Shown piece by piece: positions 1 through 7,734 of a stretch of 64,000 nucleotides of DNA. The translations under genes were made by a program, and so were the position numbers. Within the stretch, counting starts at the first letter, position 1. Each line of letters opens with the position of its first letter. This DNA comes from CALJIC01 sp039805565 (GTDB lineage Bacteria; Chloroflexota; Chloroflexia; Chloroflexales; Roseiflexaceae), in contig JBDLTZ010000336.1 in the NCBI GenBank assembly GCA_039805565.1, positions 1 through 64,000 of the forward strand. The letters run 5' to 3'. A model generated the notes under the pieces. The model ran no database searches, was not told where the DNA came from, and worked only from the letters and a program-made list of their open reading frames with translations.

Positions 1-10
1 GTTTGCGGGG

Positions 11-38
11 GGGGCGCCCTGTTTAGGCGGGGCGCCCC
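11..38. repeat. GC-rich inverted repeat at window edge
   Basis: GGGGCGCCC (11-19) is complemented by GGGCGCCCC (30-38) around a 10-nt loop. There is no T-tract, so a terminator for an upstream gene outside the window is possible but unproven. Between here and position 230 I see no convincing coding sequence. Confidence 0.35.
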
Positions 39-230
39 GCCAGTTTGTGCGGCCAGAGAGCGGCTCTGAACCCTGTCCTGCTGTTGACAAAGCCCTGCCG
101 CTGGGCTACACTCGCACGAACCCCACGAGTCACAGTCCTTCCTCGTTGACGCCGACGAGCTGCGCGACGCCACCGCCGCCGGACGTCGTGCTTGCCATCT
201 TCTACCGCCGCCGCACGGGAGGAGGCCGCC

Positions 231-326
231 ATGCTGGACTTCGGGATCACCCTCAAGCTCGACATGTCCCACCAGCGCAGCGTCGCACTCACGCGCCAGG
301 CCGAGCGCGCCGGGTTCTCCTACGGC
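231..326 (+). pseudogene. N-terminal remnant of LLM-class flavin-dependent oxidoreductase
   Basis: An ATG at 231, 8 bases after a strong GGGAGGAGG ribosome-binding site, opens a frame beginning MLDFGITLKLDMSHQ. From memory this is the characteristic start of luciferase-like (LLM, F420/FMN-dependent) oxidoreductases often encoded beside hydantoinases. The match runs about 32 codons, to the AGFSYG segment, and then changes abruptly to unrelated sequence that runs into the hydantoinase start. A full protein would need about 330 residues, so some 300 codons are missing. The remnant keeps the orientation of the hydantoinase operon and probably marks its former first gene. A natural deletion or an assembly join could explain it. 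Confidence 0.6.
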
Positions 327-418
327 AAGGGAGGCGGTATACGAAGCCGGGACAGCCTGTTTCCTCGAGGATACCAAGAGCGTGGCACCCGACCCGTAGA
401 AGCAGAGGGAGCTGACGA

Positions 419-1816
419 ATGTCTACACTGATCACCGGCGGCACCGTCGTCACCGCCGCCGACACCTTTGTTGCGGACGTGCTGATCGAGGGCGAGACGA
501 TCGCAGCTGTGGGGCGGGGCCTGCGCGGCGACACCGTGATCGACGCGGCCGGGACGTACGTGATCCCAGGCGGCATCGACGTCCACACCCACCTGGACAT
601 GCCGTTCGGCGGCACGGTCTCCTCGGACGACTTCTTCACCGGGCATCGGGCGGCAGCGTTCGGCGGCACCACGATGCACATCGACTTCGCCATCCAGCCG
701 AAGGGTGCCACGCTGCGCGAGACGCTGGACATGTGGCACGCCAAGGCCCGCGGCAATGCGGCGATCGACTACGGCTTCCACGTGGCGATCACCGACCTGA
801 CCGACGGCATCCTTGACGAGATGCCCTCCTGCGCCGAGCAGGGCGTGCCGAGCATGAAGCTGTTCATGGCCTACAAGGGCGCGCTGCAGGTGGACGACAC
901 GACCCTCTTCCGCGCGATGCAGCAGGCGGCCCGCAGCGACCTACTGATCATGGTGCACGCCGAGAACGGCGACGCGATCGATGTCCTGATCACGCAGGCG
1001 GTGGCGGCCGGCAACCTGGCGCCGAAGTACCACGCGCTGACCCGCCCGCCCGAGCTGGAGGCCGAGGCCACGACCCGCGCTATCCGCCTGGCCGAGGTGG
1101 CCGGCTGCAATCTGTACGTGGTGCACGTGACGAACGGCGCGGCGGCTGACGCGATCCGGCAGGCGCGGGCGCGCGGCAGCATGAACATCCACGGCGAGAC
1201 TTGCACGCAGTACTTCTTCTTCACCAAGGACGACCTGGCGCGCGAGGGGTTCGAGGGCGCAAAGTGGGTCTGCTCGCCGCCGTTCCGCGAGGCCTCCGAC
1301 CACGCGGCGCTGTGGCAGGCGGTGGGCGACGGCGCGCTGCAGGTGGTCTCGACCGACCACTGCCCGTTCTGGTTCGAGGGGGGCGTCGCCGGGCGCAAGG
1401 CGGGCAAGGAGCTGGGGCGCGAGAGCTTCGCGGCCATCCCGAACGGCTGCCCGGGTATCGAGGAGCGCATGATGCTGCTCTTCACCCACGGCGTGCGCGC
1501 TGGCCGCATCTCGCTCAACCGCTGGGTGGAGCTGACCGCGACTACCCCGGCGAAGCTGTTCGGCTGCTACCCGCAGAAGGGGATGATCGCGCCGGGCGCC
1601 GACGCGGACATCGTGCTGTGGGACCCTGAGGCGCGCCGCACGCTGAGCGCGGAGACGCAGCACCAGCAGACTGACTACACGCTCTACGAGGGGTGGGAGG
1701 TCACCGGAGCGCCGCGCGCGGTGCTCTCGCGCGGGCGGGTGCTGGTGGAGGGGGGCGTCTGGAAAGGTGAGCAGGGCGCCGGGCGGTTCGTCCACCGGCG
1801 TCCGTTCGGGCGGTGA
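419..1816 (+). CDS. hydA: D-hydantoinase / dihydropyrimidinase
   Basis: This 465-residue cyclic amidohydrolase opens the ring of dihydropyrimidines or 5-substituted hydantoins to give N-carbamoyl amino acids, in the cytoplasm. The metal-site residues are visible: H56 and H58 in DVHTHLD, K153 in FMAYKG (the lysine carboxylated in the family), H180, H236, and D313 in STDHCPF. Length is normal for the family. The start is supported by GAGGGAGC eight bases upstream. The carbamoyl hydrolase follows after 4 bases, forming the standard two-step hydantoin or reductive pyrimidine pathway. Stereospecificity cannot be read from sequence. An allantoinase is less likely given the downstream partner. Confidence 0.88.
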   Translation: MSTLITGGTVVTAADTFVADVLIEGETIAAVGRGLRGDTVIDAAGTYVIPGGIDVHTHLDMPFGGTVSSDDFFTGHRAAAFGGTTMHIDFAIQPKGATLRETLDMWHAKARGNAAIDYGFHVAITDLTDGILDEMPSCAEQGVPSMKLFMAYKGALQVDDTTLFRAMQQAARSDLLIMVHAENGDAIDVLITQAVAAGNLAPKYHALTRPPELEAEATTRAIRLAEVAGCNLYVVHVTNGAAADAIRQARARGSMNIHGETCTQYFFFTKDDLAREGFEGAKWVCSPPFREASDHAALWQAVGDGALQVVSTDHCPFWFEGGVAGRKAGKELGRESFAAIPNGCPGIEERMMLLFTHGVRAGRISLNRWVELTATTPAKLFGCYPQKGMIAPGADADIVLWDPEARRTLSAETQHQQTDYTLYEGWEVTGAPRAVLSRGRVLVEGGVWKGEQGAGRFVHRRPFGR

Positions 1817-1820
1817 TGCG

Positions 1821-3062
1821 ATGACACTACATACTCTCTCGCCCGCACGCACGATCGCGGAGCTCAGGGAGCTGCGCGCCCTCACGGGGGACGAGCGCGG
1901 CGCGCAGCGGGTGGCCTGGACGGAGACCTGGGCGCGCGCACGGGCCTGGATGCGCGCCAAGCTGGCCGAGCTGCCGGTTGAGGTGACGCTCGACGCGGCG
2001 GGCAACCAGTGGGCCACGCTGCGCGGCGCCTCCAAGCGGGAGCTGCTGATCGGCGGGCACATCGACTCAGTGCCGAACGGCGGCTGGCTCGACGGCTGCC
2101 TGAACGTGGTGGCCGGGCTTGAGGTCCTGCGCCGAGTTGCCGCCGAGGGCACGCCGCCGGTCACGGTGCGGCTGGTCGACTGGGCCGACGAGGAGGGCGC
2201 GCGCTTTGGGGCCAGCTGCTTCGGCTCGAGCGCGGCCTCGGGCCACCTGGACCTGGAGCGGGTGCGGCTGCTGAAGGACCGCGATGGGGTGGCGCTGCCG
2301 GAGGCGCTGGCGGCCTATGGGGTGGACGTGAGCCGCGCGCCGGAGGCCCGCGCCGAGCTCGCGAACGCCGCCGCCTACCTGGAGCTACATATCGAGCAGG
2401 GGCCGGTGCTGGAGGGCATGGGCCTGCCGCTGGGCGCGGTCCTCGGCACCTTCGGCGTCGAGCGCCACCGCGTCACCTGGCGCGGCCAGGCGGCCCACGC
2501 CGGCTCTACGCCGATGGACCGGCGGCACGACGCGCTGGCGGGTGCGGCGAAGCTGGCGCTCGAGATCCGTGATGTCGCGCGGCGCGTAGGCGGCGGGGTC
2601 TGCACAAGCGGCGGGGTCGTGTGCACGCCGGGGATCGTCACCTCGGTCGTGGAGACGGCCGAGCAGCTGCTGGACCAGCGCCACCTGGACGCGGCCGCAC
2701 TGGCAGAGCTGCTGCGGCAGGCACGGGAGGCGTCTGAGCGCTTTGCGGCGGAGGAGCGTGTCGCGGTGGAGTGGGAGCGGATCTGGCGTATCGAGCCGAT
2801 CCTGTTCCACCCTGAGCTGGTCGCGCTGTGCGACGAGGCCATCCGCGAGACGTGGGGGTCGTCGCACCGGCTGCCGAGCGGCCCGCTGCACGACGCGGCT
2901 GAGGTCTGCCGGGCGGGCGTGCCGACGGTGATGCTGTTCGTGCAGAGCCTGCGCGGCATCTCGCACAACGCGATCGAGGATACGCGGGAGGAGCACCTGA
3001 CGCTCGCGGTGCAGGCGCTCGACCGGCTCACCACCAAGACGATGCGTTGGATCGCCGGCTAG
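1821..3062 (+). CDS. hyuC: N-carbamoyl-amino-acid hydrolase / Zn-dependent amidase (M20 family)
   Basis: The 413-residue protein has the AmaB/HyuC/beta-ureidopropionase pattern. GGHIDSVPNGG carries the first metal ligand (about residue 80), DG in the next turn the bridging aspartate, WADEEGARFG (about 124) the glutamate pair, and ELHIEQGPVLE (about 190) a further histidine. A lid-domain region (residues about 210-330) and a terminal SHN segment follow. It removes the carbamoyl group from the hydantoinase product, releasing amino acid, CO2 and ammonia. The ATG at 1821 was chosen because it starts 4 bases after the hydantoinase stop and the earlier in-frame ATG at 1767 would give a non-homologous extension. 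Allantoate amidohydrolase is an alternative in the same family. Confidence 0.85.
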   Translation: MTLHTLSPARTIAELRELRALTGDERGAQRVAWTETWARARAWMRAKLAELPVEVTLDAAGNQWATLRGASKRELLIGGHIDSVPNGGWLDGCLNVVAGLEVLRRVAAEGTPPVTVRLVDWADEEGARFGASCFGSSAASGHLDLERVRLLKDRDGVALPEALAAYGVDVSRAPEARAELANAAAYLELHIEQGPVLEGMGLPLGAVLGTFGVERHRVTWRGQAAHAGSTPMDRRHDALAGAAKLALEIRDVARRVGGGVCTSGGVVCTPGIVTSVVETAEQLLDQRHLDAAALAELLRQAREASERFAAEERVAVEWERIWRIEPILFHPELVALCDEAIRETWGSSHRLPSGPLHDAAEVCRAGVPTVMLFVQSLRGISHNAIEDTREEHLTLAVQALDRLTTKTMRWIAG

Positions 3063-3086
3063 CGAGAGCGGCTCACCCTGCAGCAA

Positions 3087-3124
3087 AGAACGACCGGCCA
3101 CCAGCGAACGGTGGTCGGTCTTCT
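3087..3124. terminator. Bidirectional terminator between convergent genes
   Basis: GACCGGCCACC (3092-3102) pairs with GGTGGTCGGTC (3110-3120), with one G-T pair and a 7-nt loop. AGAA (3087-3090) and TTCT (3121-3124) continue the arms. It lies between the stop of the carbamoyl hydrolase and the stop of the opposing BON-domain gene, as expected for a shared terminator. Confidence 0.65.
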
Positions 3125-3162
3125 CATTCCCACTGTCAAGCGGCGGCGCTCAGCGTTCGACG

Positions 3163-3858
3163 CTAGACCCCATCATCGCCGAGGACCCGCACGCGTAGCT
3201 CGTCCACCACCTCGACTACACCCTCGACGAAATCGGCCACCGCCAGGACGTTGTCGCCGTCGTCGAGGTCCTCCACCAGGCCGCGCAGCACCACCACGCC
3301 GCCGCGCGTCTCCACCGAAATCCGCTCGGCGAAGTGCGCCGTCGAGGCGTCGGCGCGCAGGGCCTCGCGCACGCGCGCGCTGAGCTCGTCGTCGCCGGGG
3401 AGGAAGCTGCTGTGGTGGTCCTCGTCGTAGGGCTCCTCGAGCGAGCTGGTGCCCACGCCGCTGGCGACCTCGGCATCGGTGTAGCCGCTGCCGGGAACCG
3501 TGGGCGGGTCCGAGGGCGGGATGTAGGTCAGCCCCTCCTCAACCGCCACCATCACATCGTCGGTCTCGCCCTCGCGCAGCTCAAGCTCAGTGAGCAGCTC
3601 GAGGTTCTCGTCATCGTTGGGCAGGTCGTCATCCACGCCGGCCTCGAGCTCACCCTGGTACTTATCGGTGCTCGTGAGCTGACGGAGGCCGTCGATCTCG
3701 TCGGCGTCGGGGAGCGTGTTCTGGTCCTCGGCGTCGCGGTAGCCCATGAGCTGCCGCAGCTTCTCGTCGCCCTCGAGGTCAGGGCCGTTGAGCGGCACGT
3801 TTGTGGACGGGTCGCTGCTGGGTCGGTCGCGGTTGGGGGTACGTTCGCGCTCGGTCAT
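3163..3858 (-). CDS. Acidic protein with C-terminal BON domain
   Basis: The 231-residue protein is strongly acidic through residues 15-150 (many D/E, runs such as DDDLPNDDE). It ends in a single BON domain (about residues 155-228) with the alternating pattern SARVREALRAD ... VVVLRGLVEDL and a terminal VDELRVRV strand. BON domains in OsmY and related proteins bind phospholipid or other surfaces. No signal peptide is visible, so a cytoplasmic role is possible. The ATG at 3858 was chosen because AAAGGAGA lies 11 bases upstream; an in-frame ATG 33 codons earlier lacks this. It lies 177 bp after the caspase-like unit on the same strand but is separated from it by a strong hairpin. Confidence 0.7.
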   Translation of the reverse strand: MTERERTPNRDRPSSDPSTNVPLNGPDLEGDEKLRQLMGYRDAEDQNTLPDADEIDGLRQLTSTDKYQGELEAGVDDDLPNDDENLELLTELELREGETDDVMVAVEEGLTYIPPSDPPTVPGSGYTDAEVASGVGTSSLEEPYDEDHHSSFLPGDDELSARVREALRADASTAHFAERISVETRGGVVVLRGLVEDLDDGDNVLAVADFVEGVVEVVDELRVRVLGDDGV

Positions 3859-3960
3859 GGCCTCTATCTCCTTTCCGCGTCCCCGCATCGGGGCCGCAGC
3901 CTTGGTCGCTGCGGGCATGAAATGCACGGGGCGTGCCATCGGTGGGGAGGCCGTCACTCC

Positions 3961-3988
3961 CCCCCTCTCCCTGACGTGGGAGAGGGGG
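3961..3988. terminator. Perfect 11-bp hairpin (CCCCTCTCCC family)
   Basis: CCCCCTCTCCC (3961-3971) and GGGAGAGGGGG (3978-3988) form a perfect stem with a TGACGT loop, downstream of the 133-aa gene (minus strand). There is no U-tract. A close relative of the same motif occurs at 34511-34536, so this is a dispersed hairpin repeat that may also act as a terminator. Confidence 0.5.
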
Positions 3989-4035
3989 AGCGATGCCGTG
4001 GGAGAGGCCGAGATTCACAGGTGGCGGCGACCGCC

Positions 4036-4437
4036 TCAGAGCCCGCGGCCGCGCGACTGGAGCAGACCGACGAGCGACTGGAGGATCTGGGCGCGGTACT
4101 GGGTGGCGGCGGCGACGTTGCGCTGGTGCTCCTCGAGCAGGTCACGGTCAAGGAGCATGTCGCCGGTGGAGCTGAGGCGCAGCGGCACCACCGCAACGCT
4201 GTCGCCGTCGAGCTGGATGACGGTCACCGCGCCGGCGCGGCTCTCAGCACGTGCGCGCTGGAGGCTCTCACTCTCCTCGGAGTCACCCGATGCCGCGGGT
4301 GCGGGCGCGGCCTGAGCGTCGCTGTTGGACACCACCTGGCTGTAGCGGGTCTCCACCACCAGCTCGGACGCGTTCTTGATGTAGCGGATGAGGTCTCCGG
4401 CGACCTCTCTGAGCACCGTCTCGGCTTCGTTTGCCAC
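4036..4437 (-). CDS. Small protein sharing the C-terminal module of the neighbouring caspase-like peptidase
   Basis: I do not recognise a named family for this 133-residue protein. By eye it aligns over most of its length with residues about 590-700 of the caspase-fold protein encoded upstream in the same unit. LREVAGDLIRYIKNASELVV matches LRAFGEDLTKRLGQFLDNVT in pattern; VIQLDGDSVAVVP matches RIKFDGDTLVVVP; and both end in a helical RAxI/MxxLVxxL segment. A Pro/Ala/Ser-rich linker (about residues 42-58) separates the two halves. It starts 15 bp after the preceding 250-aa gene and is the last gene of the unit. A shared module in a protease and a stand-alone partner suggests homotypic recognition or adaptor function; that is inference. 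Confidence 0.65.
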   Translation of the reverse strand: MANEAETVLREVAGDLIRYIKNASELVVETRYSQVVSNSDAQAAPAPAASGDSEESESLQRARAESRAGAVTVIQLDGDSVAVVPLRLSSTGDMLLDRDLLEEHQRNVAAATQYRAQILQSLVGLLQSRGRGL

Positions 4438-4452
4438 GGGGGTTCTCCTGTG

Positions 4453-5205
4453 CTATCGAGAGTGCGAGAAGAGCGGCGCCGCCGCGGCGAGCAGCCGGTT
4501 GGCGTAGCGCCAGGTGAGCGGGAGCAGCGCGGCCGGCCCGCCGACGCCCAGGGCCAGGGCGAAGCGGCTCGCGAACGAGAAGGTCTGGAGGAACGTGGCG
4601 CGCGAGCGCAGCGCCACCTCAAGCGAGCGGCTGTGAAGCGCCGCCTGGTGGCCGACGACGTCGTGGCGCAGCACGGTGCGGGCGTCGCCAAGCCAGCCGA
4701 CCGAGGTGCGGGCGAGCAGCGCCTCGGCCTGGATGGTCTCCACCACCGTGATGCCGGATAGGGTGCGGTGCACCAGCTCCAGCACCGCGTCGAACTGCTC
4801 GCGCGCGCCGCTGCCGAGGTCGCGCAGGAGCGAGGGCGGCGTGACCCCAGGGAGCGTCAGGTCCTGCTGGAGGGTCTCCACGGCCTGCGCGAAGTGTGCG
4901 TCCGATGGAGGGCCGCCGGATGGGCCGACGCGCGGCAGACGCGCGCGCAGGGCCGCGATGAGGCGCTGTGAGGCTGTGATCTGCTCGGCGGAGCGGGCGA
5001 TAGCCTCGCGGGCGGCGGCGGGGTCCTCCGGCACGGTGATGCGCCAGACGGGCAGCTCCTCAGCCTCCCCGCCATCAGACGCGGTCGAGAACATCACCTC
5101 CCCCTGGTCGAGGACGGCGCGTGGCGCGGGGTGCCAGAGCCCCACGAGCGACTCGGGCGCACCCGCCGGCACACCAAGCACCTCGAACGTGACTCCTGCG
5201 CTCAC
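4453..5205 (-). CDS. Hypothetical 250-aa protein with hydrophobic C-terminus
   Basis: No family is recognised. The N-terminal 55 residues look like beta strands (VTFEVLGVP, ELPVWRITVPED). Residues 60-210 look helical, with a possible coiled segment (EAIARSAEQITASQRLIAAL). Residues about 208-245 contain a hydrophobic stretch (FALALGVGGPAALLPL followed by RLLAAAAPLF) that could be a membrane helix or hairpin. The start is 2 bp after the stop of the caspase-like gene, so the two are almost certainly co-transcribed and possibly translationally coupled. Position and hydrophobic tail make it a plausible membrane-linked partner or substrate of the peptidase, but nothing in the sequence proves this. 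It lacks the N-terminal cysteine and beta pattern of bacterial gasdermins. Confidence 0.65.
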   Translation of the reverse strand: MSAGVTFEVLGVPAGAPESLVGLWHPAPRAVLDQGEVMFSTASDGGEAEELPVWRITVPEDPAAAREAIARSAEQITASQRLIAALRARLPRVGPSGGPPSDAHFAQAVETLQQDLTLPGVTPPSLLRDLGSGAREQFDAVLELVHRTLSGITVVETIQAEALLARTSVGWLGDARTVLRHDVVGHQAALHSRSLEVALRSRATFLQTFSFASRFALALGVGGPAALLPLTWRYANRLLAAAAPLFSHSR

Positions 5206-5207
5206 GG

Positions 5208-7325
5208 CTACCTCCCAAGGCTGAGCGGGCCGGAGATGATGTCGAGCACCAGGCGCATCATCTCGGCGCGCGTGGCCTGCGCCTGGCGGACCATGTCGGT
5301 GTGGACGCGCCAGAGGGCCTCGTCGAGCTCGCCGTCGGCCTGGGGCACCACCACCAGCGTGTCGCCGTCGAACTTGATGCGCGTGAGTGCGCGCGGCGTG
5401 ACGTTGGTGAGCGGGGCGGGGCTGCCCTCGGGCGCCGGCTTGACGGCCGCGAGGTCGCCGCTGACGTAGGTGGTGACCTCGAGGGTCGTGACGTTGTCGA
5501 GGAACTGCCCCAGCCGCTTCGTCAGATCCTCGCCGAAGGCCCGTAGCGATTGGCGGAGCCCCTCGCGGTCGTCGTCCTTGTCGCCGCCGAAGATGCCGAA
5601 CTCCACGTCGGGGCTGGGCGCGGGCGCCGTGCCGCCGGGAAGGGTGACGTTCACCTGTACGCTGACGCCGCCGCCGTTCTCTGTTGTGCTCACCTGGACC
5701 TCCGGTCGTAGGCTGGTCGCTTCTATCGATGGGGGCGCGCTGAACTCGGCGGGCGCCGCGGGAGATGACGCCGGCTGGGCGGGCCGCACGGCCACAGGTG
5801 TAGTCGCCAGCCCCGCGCTGGGGGTCGCCTGCTTCGTCTCGCCCGAGGGGCTCACCGCGAGCCGCACGGCCGGGTCGCCGAACACGATATAGCTGCGCGC
5901 GTCGTTGCTGGCCGTCCAGATGCGCGCGAGGTACATATCGTCGCTGGCCTGATTGCGGAGGCGCCTGGTCTGCTCGGCGCTGAGCAGGGTGCCGAGCTCG
6001 GCGAAGCGCTCGTTGAAGTCCTCGAGGGCCACGCCCACGCGCTCGCCGCGCAGGAGCTGGCGCAGCGCGCTGCGGAAGACCGGGGTCTGCTCACCGGACT
6101 CGGGCCAGGAGAAGGAGTAGCCGGTGGCGCGCTCGACGTGCCCCACCACCGCGAGCGCGCCGCCCCTGGGGTGGCCGAGGAGCCGCTGCGGGAGACGGGC
6201 GATGAACGGCGCGGGCGCGATCGGCTCGGGGGCGGCCGTCACACCCTTCTTGTGGGCGAAGTCGTCCAGGCGCGGGGTGCCGGCGCCGAAGCAGGCGAAC
6301 ATGAAGGCCACGGTGCCAAGGACGTTCGCGCCCGCGCCCAGGTCGTCGCCCGAGAAGTACATCTGCTCCGAGAGCGGCTGGCGCACGCGCGGCCCGGGCC
6401 ACTCCTTGCAGATCAGCGCGCCCTGGTGCCGCCGCTGGCGCTCCTTCCGGACGGTCGTATCGAACTCGCTGAAGCCCGCACCGTGGCTGGCGGTGAACAG
6501 CAGCCCCGGCGTCTCCGCGCCGCCGAGGAGCGCGGCCAGGCGGTCCTTGCTCGCCTCGTCGCGCAGGACGCTGCGGACGTCCCAGCCGGCCATATCCGGC
6601 AGTGCGACGCGGTCGGACACAATGTCGGCGGCGAGCCTGCCGACCAGGTCGCGCGCGCTGAGGCGGGTGGCCTGGTCGTCCAGGTTCTCCACGCCGAAGA
6701 AGGTCAGGCGGCGCGGCAGGAGCACCTCGCCTTTCTCGGCCGCCACGACGCTGCGGGCGTAGCTGGCGTACTCGTCGAGGGTGTCGAAGTGCAGCCGGCC
6801 GACGGCGTGCTGGATGTCGAGGTCGTACTGGAACTCGAAGGGGATCTCCTCGGGACTGGCGACGATCAGGAGGTAGTACGGGACGCGGTCCGGGTCCACG
6901 GGGCCGGGGCCGCCGCCGCGCTCGGCCACCCACTCGGCGGCGCGCTGGTCCTTGCGCGCACCCTCGTGCTGGTGGTAGACCTGGAAGCGGCGGCTGCCGT
7001 GGCCCACCTGCTCGCGGCGCAGGTCAAGCAGGGGCCGGAGCGCGTCGATCAGCGGCAGCGCATCGACAAAGCGGGGGAAGACGACCCCCCACCCCGCCTC
7101 GGCGAGGACGTCGGGCCTGATGCCAGCCATCACTCCCAGGACCTGCCCCTGGTTGGACTGCTCGCGGCGTCGCCGGAGGGCGTCGAGGCGCTCGGGGTCA
7201 AGCGGCTTGCCCTCGGCGATACCGGCCACGTCGTGCGGGGTGAGCGGCGGCAGCAGGTAGTCGCCGCGCTCGACGTCCACGCCGTTGAAGACAAGGTGGT
7301 CGGTGCTGTCGTTCTCGGTGGTCAT
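5208..7325 (-). CDS. Caspase-fold (C25/CHAT-like) cysteine peptidase with C-terminal accessory module
   Basis: The 705-residue protein has a likely clan CD catalytic core. His281 lies in LLFTASHGAG and Cys345 in AFMFACFGAGTP, each after a hydrophobic strand, as in caspases and gingipains. The segment IVFGDPAVRLAV (480-491) is the GDP-x-x-R-L signature that closes many C25/CHAT domains. Residues 150-200 (YYLLIVASPEEIPF) form an additional conserved block before the core. A Pro/Ala-rich linker (about 495-545) leads to a C-terminal module (about 585-705) that recurs in the 133-aa protein two genes downstream. There is no signal peptide. It is the first full gene of a tight three-gene unit. Whether it acts in defence, cell death or housekeeping is unknown. 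Confidence 0.75.
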   Translation of the reverse strand: MTTENDSTDHLVFNGVDVERGDYLLPPLTPHDVAGIAEGKPLDPERLDALRRRREQSNQGQVLGVMAGIRPDVLAEAGWGVVFPRFVDALPLIDALRPLLDLRREQVGHGSRRFQVYHQHEGARKDQRAAEWVAERGGGPGPVDPDRVPYYLLIVASPEEIPFEFQYDLDIQHAVGRLHFDTLDEYASYARSVVAAEKGEVLLPRRLTFFGVENLDDQATRLSARDLVGRLAADIVSDRVALPDMAGWDVRSVLRDEASKDRLAALLGGAETPGLLFTASHGAGFSEFDTTVRKERQRRHQGALICKEWPGPRVRQPLSEQMYFSGDDLGAGANVLGTVAFMFACFGAGTPRLDDFAHKKGVTAAPEPIAPAPFIARLPQRLLGHPRGGALAVVGHVERATGYSFSWPESGEQTPVFRSALRQLLRGERVGVALEDFNERFAELGTLLSAEQTRRLRNQASDDMYLARIWTASNDARSYIVFGDPAVRLAVSPSGETKQATPSAGLATTPVAVRPAQPASSPAAPAEFSAPPSIEATSLRPEVQVSTTENGGGVSVQVNVTLPGGTAPAPSPDVEFGIFGGDKDDDREGLRQSLRAFGEDLTKRLGQFLDNVTTLEVTTYVSGDLAAVKPAPEGSPAPLTNVTPRALTRIKFDGDTLVVVPQADGELDEALWRVHTDMVRQAQATRAEMMRLVLDIISGPLSLGR

Positions 7326-7361
7326 CGTTGGGTCTCGCTCCCGTTGCTACACGTCCTGCGC

Positions 7362-7481
7362 CTACCCCGCGTGGTCACCCGGGTGGCGGAGCACCAGCGC
7401 GGCCACGCGCAGCCACTGCTCCCACTCGGCACGGCCCACCTCGATCTCGAAGATGACGGGCTCGTTGATCTCTGCACGTAT
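7362..7481 (-). CDS. Possible small protein with no standard start codon
   Basis: A minus-strand frame ending at 7362 encodes about 40 residues (IRAEINEPVIFEIEV onward, ending RHPGDHAG) with composition and codon choice like its neighbours. No ATG, GTG or TTG precedes the coding-like part; the frame reaches an ATA at 7481 that has GAGAG eight bases before it. It could be translated from ATA, be a damaged gene whose ATG became ATA, or be chance. Its stop is 36 bp before the caspase-like gene on the same strand, so it may be the first cistron of that unit. No family recognised. Confidence 0.35.
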   Translation of the reverse strand: MRAEINEPVIFEIEVGRAEWEQWLRVAALVLRHPGDHAG

Positions 7482-7734
7482 GGTGTTCTCTCGTCGGGGT
7501 CGGCCGCTTGCAGCGCACCAGGGTGCGGCGAGGCTGGAACGGCCGGCAGCGGAGCTTCCTCGAAGACTCAACGTGCGATGGGTGGTCGTTTCGCCACGGG
7601 GAGCGCAGGGGCACGGTTGCGACCGGCGCACGCGTATTATCGCCCACGAGTCAAGTGCGGGCGAGGGCCGCGTTGACGCCTCCCGAGGCCTGTGCTACCC
7701 TCATAGTCCCAAGCGCAGGAGAAGGAGAACAACC
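7482..7734. other. Intergenic region between divergent transcription units
   Basis: This 250-bp stretch must contain the promoters of the minus-strand caspase-like unit and the plus-strand amidohydrolase. I see no convincing -35/-10 pair, RNA gene or repeat in it. Confidence 0.3.

Noticed and set aside
3334..4761. A 475-codon plus-strand frame
   Set aside because: Crosses the BON, 133-aa and 250-aa genes in antisense and ignores the hairpin between them; composition is shadow-like.
4453..5205. Bacterial gasdermin beside the caspase-like protease
   Set aside because: The 250-aa size and neighbourhood fit, but it lacks the N-terminal cysteine and beta-rich pattern. It looks mainly helical with a hydrophobic tail.
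6138..7676. A 512-codon plus-strand frame
   Set aside because: Antisense to the caspase-like gene, low-complexity composition, no motif and no ribosome-binding site.
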